From contig LRSR01012171.1 of the NCBI GenBank assembly GCA_001579985.1, forward strand, positions 1 to 40,268: a stretch of DNA of 40,268 bases, given 5' to 3'. The stretch is from Hypsibius dujardini (taxonomy: Eukaryota; Tardigrada; Eutardigrada; Parachela; Hypsibiidae). This document shows positions 11,237 to 22,527 of the stretch, piece by piece (the first letter of the stretch is position 1; every line of letters begins with the position of its first letter). A program made the position numbers and the translations under genes. The notes below the pieces were generated by a model. It searched no databases. It saw only the letters and a list, made by a program, of their open reading frames with translations, and was not told where the DNA came from.

Positions 11237-14200
11237 TTGTCTCTCTGTCTCTCTGTCTCTCTGTCTGTCTCTCTGTCTCTCTGTCTGCCTGTCGATCTGT
11301 TTATTTGTCTGTCTGTTTATCTGCGCTGATTTTTTCTATCAGTTATACGATGCATCTACTGAAACTATTTGAACGTATTTGTCAAATAGTCAACAAACTG
11401 GACGCCTCTGTTCGGAGAAGCCAACAAGTCGTTGCGTGCGAAATTCACCTGCCTGGGAATGCCGGCTGGACGGTACGCTAATGTGGAGGAAAATTGCCGC
11501 TCATTTTGGATCTGTGACGAGACCGGCCAGAACAAACTCCAGCAGTGCCCCAACGGCACCGTATTCGACAACACCGTTCAAGCCTGCGACGACACCCCCA
11601 CCGTGGACTGCGAGAAACAATTCCTTTTATCATTCCACGACGCAATGGCAAACGTGGGAATGCTGACCAGCCGTACGACCGAGGGCACCACGCCTATCGT
11701 CATCCCAAAACTGCTGAAACAAGAGTTTTCGTGTGGCGGGAAAAACGGATTTTTCGCTGACGTTTTCAACGACTGCAGGTATGCTAATAACCAACCTTCG
11801 CTTAATTTTGCCTTGTACCGTAGGAGAACGTCAGATGATTTGTGAATGAGTAACCACTGTTGACACTTGACATTAATTAATTATGAATTTAGAAATGATT
11901 TTGCGCGTTGTCAAAGAAGTGAAGTTTTTTTGTATGTATTTCGCCCATGTCTGTAAGCAAAAGACGTGAAATGACAATATGTCTGCACTTTGTCTATGTC
12001 TGCACTTTGTCCATGTCTGTGTGTGCAATTTTGATTGACATCATAGGCGACAATAACCTCCTCGTTAACGGGATTAAATGAAGCTTACCCTTCCAGGACT
12101 TACTTTTACTGCGCGGCGGACGGTAAACACTACATGTTTACTTGCCCGCTGAACTACCGCTACCACGAAGTGAAGGAGGCGTGCGACGCCCCTGAACGGA
12201 CACCGTGTCAGAGTGCCTTAAACCGCGGCGGCGATCAGCAGTTCAACCCCGGCTCATCCGGCATCACCGTCACCGGCATCCGCAACACCACCATCGCCGC
12301 CGAGATGGACGGTCAAGCTTCCCACCTCCAACCGATCATCCGTCTGGAGGGGACGGAACGCGTCCGCGGACCGCCCACCATCAACGGTTGGATCCCGCTC
12401 CCGCAGACGGACTCGCGCGAGGAGCGTCACCCTCACCACCACCCTCAGCAGCACCCTCGGACCCTGTTCGATCCCCGGTGGAATCCGTTCCCCCCGAACG
12501 ATCACCACTTCTTCGCTCCACATCAGCTGCAGCTTCAACAGACAACTCCACCGTCATCTCAGCCACGGGTCGTCAACGGGTTCGTCGTCGGGTCCTCGTC
12601 CGCTGGTGAGCTGCACTTTGATCCCACTTTCCGACAAGCACGCCCGGAACTGTTTACCCCTTCTTCGCAGTTTCGCACCCTGCCCGACCAGTTGCCGCCG
12701 TTGCCGCAGCGGCTCCACCCGACGACCTCACCCTTAACTAACCCTCCTCCCCGCTCCTCGTCCTCCTCATCCTCATCCCACCGTGCTTTCTCCGACTCCG
12801 AGTCCACTTCGCTCCGTCAGAATACCCGCGACCTCTTTCCCAGCATCTCATTTTCCGGACCGTTCGCACCGTCGTCTTTGTCACCGACGGACTCACCGCT
12901 CTCCGCCGCTGCTCGCTTTAATAGCCTCTCAAATCCGCCCGCCCAGTTGACCGCACCGTTACGTCACTTAGATCAACTCACTTCGCATCAACTCGCGCAG
13001 CTCGAACAGCGCCTCATCATCGCGGAAGGCCGTCTGAATGAGGCGGCCTTTCGCAACCGACAACTCGAACAGCAAGCTCAACAACTGCGCCCGACTCCGC
13101 TGGGGTTCTCGGAGCCGCCGACGGGCGCACTGCCGGCTGGGTTCGCCGCTCAATCGAAGAATCCAGCCGAGTCGCTGTTCTTCGAATCGTCCAAGAGCTC
13201 CGGCTTCTCCGGAGCCTTTGAACGGCCGCGGAGCCCGGTACAGACCGGGTTCTTTGAACCTTCCAGGTGGGGAACACGATGCATCAAAACCGCAAAAAAA
13301 TCCGTTCAATTTCAATTTTGATTTGAACTCTTTTGAGGTCTGATTAAAAATTATTTTCAGCTGATTCATTGTTCCGTTTCTTTTTGGCAATTTTTCCGAT
13401 CAGCTCTTGCGTTTTGTCGGCCTGTTTAGCACAGAATTAAAAATAGCCAATTTCATACGCATTCAGGTACCTGCTTGCGTGGGAATAATTATAGTGAAGG
13501 ATGGAATTGGAATTGCTCGAATTAGATCGATTGCTTCCTTAACTCCCTTTCGGTCAATTCCTACAGGGATGAGCCTTGCGAAATCATTTACAGTGATAAT
13601 CAATGAGAAAAGGCGACTTGTGTACACGTGGTCCGCTTTAAGTTAAGGAGAAAAAGGCGTACGCAAATCAAATCAAGGCAAACCCTTGTTTGCCGTTCAA
13701 CATTTTGATTTTCCAATCTCAAATTTCATTTCTACTTTCAGAACTTCTTCTCAATCCGGGTTCTTCGATCAACCGCGGAACCGCCAAGGCGAAGCTCTCT
13801 TAATCGGCACGCAGATCGCCGCGCAGCATCACCAACACCTCATCGAGCAACTTCACCGGTCCACGCCCCACCCTCTCTCCGGTCCGAACCCGTTGGTCCC
13901 CATCCCAACCACGCGTTTTCCGTTTCTCCCCAACAACGGTCTACAAAACGATTTCGCCTCCACGTCCCCGTCCAACGCGCTCCATATTCTCCCCTCGACC
14001 AGTTTCCTCCCGGACTTCCCGACACGCAATCCCACCTCCCCGTCCTCCCCGTCCTCCGAGTGCCCCGTCGGGAGGGAGGGGTACTTTGCCGATACGGACT
14101 CGGACTGCCGGAATTACCTTTTCTGCGACGGCCACGGCGGACGGATCCTCCACTCCTGCCCGCCGGGGATGGCGTTCAACGCGACACTCTTCGCCTGCGA

Positions 14201-17200
14201 CATTGACATCTTCCTCGCCTGTCAGCGCGCCTTCACGGGCACGACCTCGCGGAAGTTCCTCACGTCCACGCCGCCGGCGGCCGTGCCGGACGGGATGAAC
14301 GCGTGCTTCCAACGGCGAGCTGGGTACTACGCCGAGTTCTCCACCGCCTGCACGGACTTTTTCTACTGCGCTCCCACCGGGAACGCCGGAATGGCGGAGA
14401 AGATTGACTATCAGTGTCCGCAGAACTTCTTTTTCGATGAGTACCGCGGTGTCTGTGTCGAGCACGGCGGCTGTCTGCCGGCGCATGTCAGTCAAGGTGA
14501 GAGACCGTGTGTAAAGCCAATCCATCGTTAGTCCCATTTGACAAGGCTTCGCTGTACGTGAGCTTTGAAACTTGCGAATGGAAAAGGGAAAAACACGTTT
14601 CTGGAATTTATTATTAAAAATTATTAAAAATCTCGCCATCGGAAGTTAAACACAAAATATTTTTATGAGAAATTTCAAAACTTTCTCGTTACGCAATTTA
14701 TTTTATTCAAGGGAGAAAATAAAGAGTGGAGACCCAGTGGTTTCTATTTGTCGCCGTTCAAATGCAGTGTGCACTTAAAACTCGCACTGTGCGTTGGCAA
14801 GAATTCGCTTTCATTTCAACACCACTCAAAAGTGCTTGCAGAAATTATGTTTTAATCCAGTCTTCGTTTAGTTGTTTTTAGTTCAGTTTAGCTTTGCCAT
14901 CGATAATATCGTTCCCGCGCTGCTACTGCGCAATTAGTTTTTTCGTTTTAAGAACTGAAAACTGAAAACTGACGTTGTTCAACTGACGTCAACTCCTCCT
15001 ACATTGATGAGACTTCCTGTGGTTGCTGTACAATCCTGGCAAAATATTGTCCAAAAAAAAACGAATTTCATTGAGGTAATATTCTCATTCTAGAATGTAC
15101 ATTACGATAGTAAAATGTGGAAAGGGAAACCTCAACCTTCAATTATTCGAGCCGGTCTCTAAAGCTGGTCTTTATTTTCGTCCCTCAATGTGACTTTTAT
15201 TTTCGCCCCTCTCAGGTCAATTTGACGGATCCGGCAGTACCGCCGCCCATCAACTCACCCAGCTCGGGACGGCCTTGGCCTCGGCGCAGGTCCGTGTTCC
15301 GCGGCAATTCGAGCAGCTCCAGCAGCCGAGTATCGCCTTCTTCGATCCGTCCTTCCTCGGCCGGCAGGGGGAGGAGTTTCGCTTCACCTGCAAAGAGATG
15401 GGCCATTTTGCGGACTTTGATTCCGGCTGTGTCGGATTCTGGAACTGCGAGGACCTGGCCATGCCGGCGAGGTTTGTCAAGTGTCCCGCCGGGTTGCTGT
15501 TTGATCCGTTGCAGCGGCAGTGCGTGGCGTCCTTCCTGGTGAAGTGCCTGCCGCCGGATGAGGCCTCTCGGAGGAAGGCTCTCGCGCCGGGAGCTTTTCA
15601 ATGTCATGGGAAGAAGAGTTCTTCATTTTATGCGGATGTGTCGGAAGGGTGTCGGAAGTTCCACCACTGCACCGCGGAAGGGGAGATGCTGAGCTACACC
15701 TGCCCGTTCGACTGGCTTTTCAACGAGGTGATTGTTAATTTTGCAAAAAAAAGTTGTGAGCGAGGTAAAACGTCTTTTGTTTCTTAGAAAGTCGGGGAGT
15801 GCGTGCAGCCTGATAACTTCACTTGCCCCTTGCCGACATCGAAGAAACATTCGGATTATTCTTGGTAAGCTTTGCCTGTGCTTTGATCATTTTTTTCAGT
15901 GGTCGAATTTTTACGTTTGCTCGCTCGAATCAGAGTTTCTTTATTTTACCTCATTATTTTATTTTACTCAAAAAACGTGCAATGACTTCATTTGTTTTCC
16001 GTTTTTTAGCCATGGAAAAACGGGATATTACGCCAGCTTTGACCACCACTGTCAAATCTTCCATCTGTGCCGGCTGAACGGGTCGCGAACCACCATGTCC
16101 TGTCCGCCCGTGATGGTGTTCGATGAGAACGAGGCCAAGTGCATCTACGGGACTGCCTGTGTTCCCGCAGTTGCTCCATCCGAGCAGGTATTGAACACCC
16201 TTCCACATTTGCTAGTCTCAAGCATGACACCACAGAACAGGAGGACACAATAAAGCCGGTCTGCCGGTGCAGTGCGCCAGTGCGGTGCGCCAGTGCAGTG
16301 CGCCAGTGCAGTGCGCCAGTGCGGTGCGCCAGTGCAGTGCGCCAGTGCAGTGCGCCAGTGCGGTGCGCATGTGCAGTACGCAAGTGCAGTGCGCCAGTGC
16401 GGTGCGCCAGTGCGGTGCGCTAGTGAAGTGCGCCAGTGCGGTGCGCCAATGCAGTTGTGCAAAAATTGGGCGCAGATAATCTTGTGGTCCACTTTTATGG
16501 TTTCATGGCGTTTTTATGGTGTGGACCGAGTGGTCACTTGTCACTTTCCCATACTCGGGCGATGACATCTCGGTTTACACTCAAATTTTTATTTTACAAA
16601 TTTAAATTTATTTCCAGATTGAATCTGAATCTATTCAGAAATCAAGCGGAGAAGTTCTTTTTTTTACAAAAAATGTAAGAATATATTTTTCTCAATCCGG
16701 TGAAAAAAACAGGACAATAAAACGGTCGGTCTTTTGACAAATTCCCGTTTCTACAATTTTTTAAATAAGTCCCCTTATTTTACCTACGGTATTTAATGCT
16801 TATATATATAATTTCAATATTATTACGTTAATTTCCAAAATTTCAAATGTTTAAATTTTTTATATTTCGAGCGCTTGGATAATTAATTCTGATTTGGGGT
16901 GCAGAAAATAAAAGACCACGTGGTAATTAATTAGCACGTCAATTAGCACGCGTATGTCAGGCTAGAAAAAAATGTGGACTGAGTTGTTCCTCCTACCGGG
17001 AAAACAATTTGCCACCAAACTGACTGTCTCGCATGTTCTTTATTTGTCCTTTGTCTTCAAAACTTATCCTCTGCAGATGGATGCTTCGGCTGGATCAATT
17101 CACAGCATTGGACAGGCGTTCGAGTGTCCCGCGGGATCGACCGGATTTTTCGGCGATCCTTTATACGGCTGTCGGGTGTATTGGCAATGTGTGGACGGTG

Positions 17201-20200
17201 TTAAGGTTCAGAACCGGACTTGTCCAGGTACGGCGTACCTTTTTAGGTACAATTTTAGGTACACTTTTAGTTATAATTTTAGATGCAATTTTAGATACAA
17301 TTTTAGGTACAATTTTAGGTACAATTTTTATTCAGTTTTTATTTATTTATTTTTTATTTTTTTTCCAGCTACAGTTTTAGTTGTCCAGGCATATTTTTTA
17401 TTGTAATATTAACAAATCTACTTTATTCTAGAATTTACTCCAAAATCTACTTTAACGTCTACTTAATACTGAAATCTACTTTATCGTAGAATCTGTTCGT
17501 GAAGTCTTGACTTATATTTTAATTATGTTCTTTTTCTAACGATGATCAGGATATTTGCGCTTCAACGCTACGATGGAAACCTGTGACAACCCGGCTAGTG
17601 TGATTTGTCGCGATCCCTTCGTCCTGGAAGCCCTCTTTCCGGTACGTTATTTCAAGCCTCTTCGGAATTTGCTTTAACTGTTCGTTTTTTAATTTTTAAT
17701 TTTTTTTTTAATTTTTTTTAATTTTTTTTTAATTTTTTTTTCTACTAGGGACTAATCAGGGGACTCGTGTCCACGAACATTCAAATGCAAATACCCGGCT
17801 TCAACCAATTCCGCGTCCCGTTAAGTACCCTGAATCAACAAAAAGCGCTCAACTCACCGTCCGCTCCGGTTATCGGACCGGATTTCGCCCAGTTCATGTC
17901 ACGTCCCGGTTGTGATTTGGGACAAATTGGATTCTTCGCCGACTTGAAAAGCAATTGTCGCAGTAAGGCAGAACCAATAAAACCGTGGCTGTTAATGCAT
18001 TTAAAGAGTACTTTTAGCGTAATGTGCATTGTGGTTTTATTTAATTATTTTTCATTTATGAAATTGTTCATTATTTCTTTATACTATTTTATTCAGCCTT
18101 CTTTCACTGCGGGGAGGACCAAAGCAAGCGGCACTTTGCCTGTCCGGGTCATATGCTCTTTGACGAAACGCTGATGCGATGCCAGGAGGACACAATTGCT
18201 GTCTGTTCGTCTCCGAAAACGATTCGGCTTCTGTCTTCTTCACAGGCACGAAATTGAATTAACTCTTTTCCTACGCCCACTAAAAATATAAATACCTGTG
18301 AAATGTCCATAGGGTTCCTCGATGCCGGAAGGAAGCGTGGCGGTGGGGTTTTGCAGTCGAGGTATCGGGATCTTCGCGGATGTCCAGTCCGGATGCCGAA
18401 ACTTTTTCACCTGTCACGCCAACGGGAGCCTCGTCAATCAGACATGCCCGTCGCTATTGCTCTTTAATGAAAGGAGCTTGTTCTGCGACTGGCCATCGCA
18501 TGTACGATGCGGTGAAACAGTTGTGCACTCGCAGAATCTACTATCAGGACTCTCCGAAAACCAGTTTACCGAAAAGGTATGAAAAGTTTTTTCAATCAAT
18601 ATCTATTCGGACCTCAGTCCGATCGCTCGGTTGGTCCTTTTGTCTTCGGTCTAACCGTCCAGACGTTGTCCGTCTCTCCGTTCCTCCGTCCACCTGTCCG
18701 TCCACCCGTCCGTCCGTCCGTCCGTCCGTCCGTCCGTCCGCCTGTTCGTCCGTCCATCCGTCCGTTGTAGATCAGTCGACCACTGTGTGCGCCCTTCTGC
18801 CTGTCTTTCCGTCTTTCCGTCTATAATCCTGGTCCGTGCGTTCACTGTCGGTCAGTCGATACGGTCGACGATCAGTCTGTCTGCGCCATTGTTCGACCGT
18901 CTGCCTGTCTTTCCTTTTCTCCGCCCCATTGTTCGGACGTCTGTCCGTCACTCTTCCGCTGTCAGGCAGTCGATCCTACCAAATCATCAGCATGTCCGCC
19001 CCTTTGTACGACCGTCTGTCTGTCTGTTTTTTTCCCGGCCGTCCGATCACCTTTTGTCCGTCCATCCGACCACTCCTCCGTCTCTCTCCATTTGTCCCTC
19101 CGTTCATACGTCTATGATCACACTCGTTTGTCTGTATTAGTTCGATCCAGCAAGCGGCGTCCTGTTTCCCGGCATCTCGTCCTTCCCATCAGCCGCCTTC
19201 CGTCCCGGCGACGCCATTCCCGACAACCTTTTCGGTCGCCATCAAGGTCCCCTCCAAATCTCACCGTCCGAACTTTTTTCCCAAGACGTCAACAAAGCCT
19301 TCTCACCCGACCTCCGCAGCCGTTCCAACGGAGCTACCGGCATGTTTACCTCCGAGATCGCCCTCGATCCCGCCAAGCCCCATCCCGGGAACCCCGCCCC
19401 TGCCCTTCGGCTCCACCTTGAACTGCCCATACCCTTGCAGGGCGGACCGAGTGACCCACCGTCACCCGGCAGTAACAAACCGACTTCCCTTTTCCGGCCC
19501 TCGCAACGCCTTATCGATCCCTACGAAATCTATCAACAGCTACGGAGGAAATGGAACAACCGTTTGACCACTCCCACCACGACGGCCGGCTCGACCACCA
19601 CGACCGCCATCCCCGGGATGGAGGAGGGGGAATACGAGCCGGAAGAAGGTATCCTACCGGGTGCGGCTGGCGTGACCACTCCGAGTCCGCTGCCGGGTGG
19701 AACGACGGTCATCGTGGCTAAGCCTCCGTTGGCTCCGTTGGTGATGGACGCTACGGGCGGTACTCCCAATCCGATGCTCGCCGACGCAGCCGGAAAAACC
19801 GGACGGACAATACCGACGGATCCGTTGAGGTCACATGGGGTGGATTGTTACGGGAAAAAGGGCTACTTCTTATCGCCGAACACGGCCTGCAAGTCTTACG
19901 TGTTCTGCAAGCCGACGGGAGCGATTTACAGTTTCACTTGTCCGGGAGATTACTTGTATAATGCCGACAAAGGTATGGCAAGCTACTTTAATAATTTATT
20001 AGTAAATTATTAAAATTGTAATACGCAGAGAATGGGCGCCGATAATGGACATGATTAGTGAAATCTTGCTTAGATAATTTGACTTGATTAAAATATTAGT
20101 TAGAGATTCAAATATTAACTTCGCATTATTTGGAAACAGTGTTTCCAATGTAATCTACCGTAAATATATAAATTATTACTTCTATTTATTTATTTTCAAG

Positions 20201-21454
20201 GTTCATTTCCATATGATGTTTTCGTCATTTTCTAGAAATATGTGACTGGCCAGAAAATGTGCTTTGCTTGCCGGGCAGTTCGCACACTGTGCCGAAGCCG
20301 CCCACCCGGAGGTGGAGACGGAACGTCAGTGCAACGATCGAAAACGGGACCGCGAAGCACAGCGAACCTGCTGAGTGCTCCGGGCCAAGCGGCTATTTCG
20401 CCAACGTGACGGACGGCTGTTTGAGGTATGAAACGTGAGCAGCCTAGCCATTCCAACCGACCCACCTTTTCTTTTGCAAAAGTGGCGTACGTATTCAGAT
20501 AAACGTGTGGAGCGTGGGTTTAAGCAAGGCCTTGTATCTTTCACAGCTTTTATTACTGTACGGAAAACAACACGGTCGTGGACTATCAGTGCCCGGATCC
20601 CCAGTTGCGGTTCGATCAGTTGCGGGGCGTGTGTGACTGGGGAACCCGCGTGAAGTGTGGCAACGAGACGGACATGGCGATCGGGACGACGGCCATGCCT
20701 GTCACTAGTCCCATGCCATTTGCAGTTGAAGTGTTTCAGGTACACAGTCCTTGTCACACAGCATAGAGTTTGAGAACGCAGAAAAGACATACCCACAGAC
20801 ACAGACACAGACACTGACACAGACACAGACACAGACACAGACACAGACACTGGCACAGACACTGGCACAGACACTGGCACAGACACTGGCACAGACACTG
20901 GCACAGACACATAGACATGTCACAGACACAGACATGAGTAAATGTCAAAATACGGACGTTAATGTAAAGTCCGAACGAAAAGAGTTGTACTCTTTTTTCA
21001 GGAAACCACAATACCTGATGGAGGCTGTCCTGCAACCGGTTTTTATGCCGATATCAATTCAGACTGTCGGAACTTCTCTTTCTGTACACCGGAAGGGTCA
21101 CGGTTAAACTACTCCTGCCCTGATGGTCACCGCTACGACGAATCGAAGGATAAATGTCAGAATGACTCCGCAACCACATGCCAAGGCTTAAAGAGCTACT
21201 CCAGGGCGGCTTACGGGAAAAAGGTTCGGCTGGTGACGCGGACGCGGTTGTTGTCGACGAACGGGGAGAACTCCATCGATTGCAGGAATCGGCGGGGCCT
21301 CTACGCCGATCCACGGAGTCATTGTTCAAATTTTTTTTATTGCTCTCCGCAGGGGCTGAAATTTGAGTATTCCTGCCCAGAAAACATGGCCTTTAATAAT
21401 GCCGTCAACGCTTGCGATGAACCGTCTAATTCCAGCTGTTCACCTATGCCATAA
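6540..21454 (+). CDS. Giant secreted chitin-binding protein with 18 CBM14 (peritrophin-A) domains
   Basis: Twenty exons join in frame at GT-AG borders: 6540-6764, 7000-8082, 8446-9237, 9643-10359, 10690-10908, 11390-11778, 12097-13266, 13742-14496, 15216-15727, 15788-15864, 16010-16187, 17077-17227, 17550-17641, 17749-17962, 18097-18245, 18313-18576, 19141-19972, 20236-20425, 20547-20739 and 21002-21454 (TAA). One donor, after 18245, is GC. The total is 2,884 codons. Eighteen six-cysteine domains each show the CBM14 spacing C-x(10-15)-C-x5-C-x(9-14)-C-x(11-13)-C-x(6-9)-C with aromatic residues before the third Cys. Their approximate starts are residues 20, 190, 880, 950, 1031, 1125, 1638, 1719, 1839, 1912, 1980, 2056, 2180, 2252, 2567, 2658, 2744 and 2830. 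Linkers are Gln-rich (437-880) or Pro/Ser/His-rich (1185-1630). In known families this domain binds chitin in cuticle, peritrophic matrix or eggshell. No signal peptide is visible: ATG 6516 lies in the intron-like flank, and 6549 has a good Kozak context but no hydrophobic leader. An upstream exon is therefore likely. Confidence 0.9.
6772..6892. repeat. CTGT/CTGC microsatellite in intron 1 of the CBM14 gene
   Basis: A GTCT-type tetranucleotide array begins a few bases after the donor at 6765. It reads as CTGT on the sense strand and decays into CTAT/CTGC variants. Confidence 0.9.
8196..8395. repeat. CTGT array with a 28-bp higher-order unit, intron 2
   Basis: Short CTGT and CTCT units give way to a longer unit built on TGCCTGACTGCCTGACTGCG, repeated about four times. 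It lies between the donor at 8083 and the acceptor at 8445. It makes spurious Ser/Gln/Arg-rich antisense ORFs. Confidence 0.88.
9655..9932 (+). repeat. 36-bp coding repeat, FNQGPGQQQPNQ x7
   Basis: Seven 12-residue units FNQGPGQQQPNQ are followed by a partial eighth in exon 4 of the chitin-binding gene. One unit has Leu for Pro. Synonymous differences (CAG/CAA, ACC/CCC) show the array is not completely homogenised. The hydrophilic Gln/Asn/Pro composition suggests a flexible linker, possibly a transglutaminase substrate; that is inference. Confidence 0.93.
10978..11325. repeat. Long CTGT microsatellite, intron 5 of the CBM14 gene
   Basis: About 350 bp of CTGT with CTAT, CTGC and CTCT variants lies between donor 10909 and acceptor 11389. 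All three forward frames stay open as Cys/Leu/Ser/Val polymers. These should not be annotated as proteins. Confidence 0.93.
16259..16450. repeat. 13-bp minisatellite GCGCCAGTGCRGT
   Basis: About fourteen 13-bp units lie inside the intron between 16188 and 17076. They alternate between A and G at one position, giving irregular AGT/GGT super-patterns. All six frames stay open because the unit is not a multiple of three and lacks stops. Confidence 0.92.
17228..17345. repeat. ACAATTTTAGGT 12-bp repeats in an intron
   Basis: Around nine diverged 12-bp units (AATTTTAGGTAC type) start right after the donor 17228 (GTACGG). Several copies contain TTTTAG/GTAC, which resemble splice sites and could mislead exon prediction. 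Confidence 0.75.
18246..18312 (+). other. Putative GC-AG intron
   Basis: Exon 15 reads through the last cysteine of a CBM14 domain to CAG, then GCACGA. The next exon begins after CCATAG at 18312, in the same phase. No GT donor in the right phase lies between the last cysteine codon and 18246, so a GC donor is the simplest model. The intron is only 67 bp long. Confidence 0.6.
18658..19112. repeat. GTCC/GTCT array in intron 16 of the CBM14 gene
   Basis: A GTCC-dominated core (about 18700-18765) is flanked by degenerate CTGTC and CGTCT runs up to the acceptor region before 19140. Long Pro/Ser/Arg ORFs on both strands here are by-products. Confidence 0.88.
20790..20925. repeat. CACAGA hexamer and CACAGACACTGG 12-mer array
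   Basis: (CACAGA)n units grade into about five copies of CACAGACACTGG in the intron between 20740 and 21001. Unlike most other arrays here, the purine-rich strand is the sense strand. Confidence 0.9.
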
Positions 21455-21524
21455 TCGTGCGGTATATTCATCGCTGTGATGTTTGGCCGTTATGTTCGCT
21501 ATCTATTTTGTTGTCTGCAAGCGA

Positions 21525-21530
21525 AATAAA
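21525..21530 (+). terminator. Polyadenylation signal AATAAA of the CBM14 gene
   Basis: AATAAA lies 71 bases after the TAA at 21452-21454, in AT-rich 3' flank. Confidence 0.65.
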
Positions 21531-21874
21531 GAGTTTTCTAGAAAATAATAAACAAGGTATAATAACCAAGGTCGTTCGTCGCGATGGAGAACCACTGCTG
21601 ATTGTCGGAAAGTAGTTTGAATGCCTTTCAAATAACTTAGCTAATCCGGAAAATTCTGATTTCAATATGAAAAATCTGGAGCGGTTGTTCCACAAAAATT
21701 TTTTAAGGTATTCAATAAAAAATTCTGAGCTATTCATGACACATTAGTTATTATAACAATTTTCCAACACGACCGGAAAACAATCTTTAGTGCGATGGAG
21801 CCGATTTTCCTATCGCTCTAGTTAAATCGGGCTATTCGACGCTTTGTAGCACCCGAAGTCTCCCCAGAATAAAA

Positions 21875-22191
21875 CACACGAGGCGAAAACCTCAGGCTGA
21901 CTGAATTAAAGCCAACCTTTTACTCAGCGAAATGGGGTGGTCGGAGTTTGAGCCATTTCAGCCAATGCGTGCAGCTGTTTTTTACCACAGCTGACCACAC
22001 AGACTCTGCTCAGTCAATTGATTGATTGAGTTTAAAATATTTTGGCAATTTGGTGTTAAATTAATCAAGCGATATGAGAAACAGCTGCACGTATTAGCCA
22101 AAATTGGCTGAAACTCCGATCACCCCATTTTGCTGGGCGCCGGTAAAAAATTGGCTTTAATTCGGTCGGCCCAAGGTTTTTGCCACTTGTG
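21875..22191. mobile_element. MITE family B, copy 1
   Basis: Inverted ends begin CACACGAGGCGAAAACCTCA on the left and finish with the complement on the right. Long subterminal inverted repeats follow (GGAGTTTGAGCC / GGCTGAAACTCC). The element is about 317 bp with no ORF. A related copy lies at 31897-32194. Its target duplication is degraded, and the exact outer bases are uncertain by a few nucleotides. Confidence 0.8.
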
Positions 22192-22527
22192 TGTGTCAAA
22201 TACAATGCACAGCTTTGTGAAAATTGAGAGCTCGTTGCTGAGTTGAATTGGATGTGTCAAATGGCTGCGCCGTACAATAAAACAGAACGGAAAATGGAAA
22301 ATAAAAAGGATTGATTTACGTTACTAAGTGAAAGGATCAAATTCCATGTACGTGGTTGCAATATTATAGCCCGATAGGGTTACTTATAGCTAGGGTAGTG
22401 CTTAAAAGTCAATGAGATTGACTTGTGAGAATAGTTATTAAGGTCAACGTGTAAATGGTGTCGTTGTCCATCAACCGTTAGTGAAGATCACCAGTATTCC
22501 GGGCCCTCAAGTCGACATTTGGCCGAT

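Noticed and set aside
10911-11481. Overlapping forward ORFs of 114-182 codons rich in Cys, Leu, Ser and Val
   Set aside because: They are translations of a CTGT microsatellite in an intron; all frames are open and splicing of the flanking exons removes it.
12205-12609. 134-codon His/Arg-rich ORF overlapping a CBM14 exon
   Set aside because: Out of frame with the exon that carries the flanking cysteine domains and joins in phase on both sides.
21875-22191. Functional RNA hairpin
   Set aside because: The inverted repeats are explained by a MITE, since a second copy with the same ends occurs at 31897.
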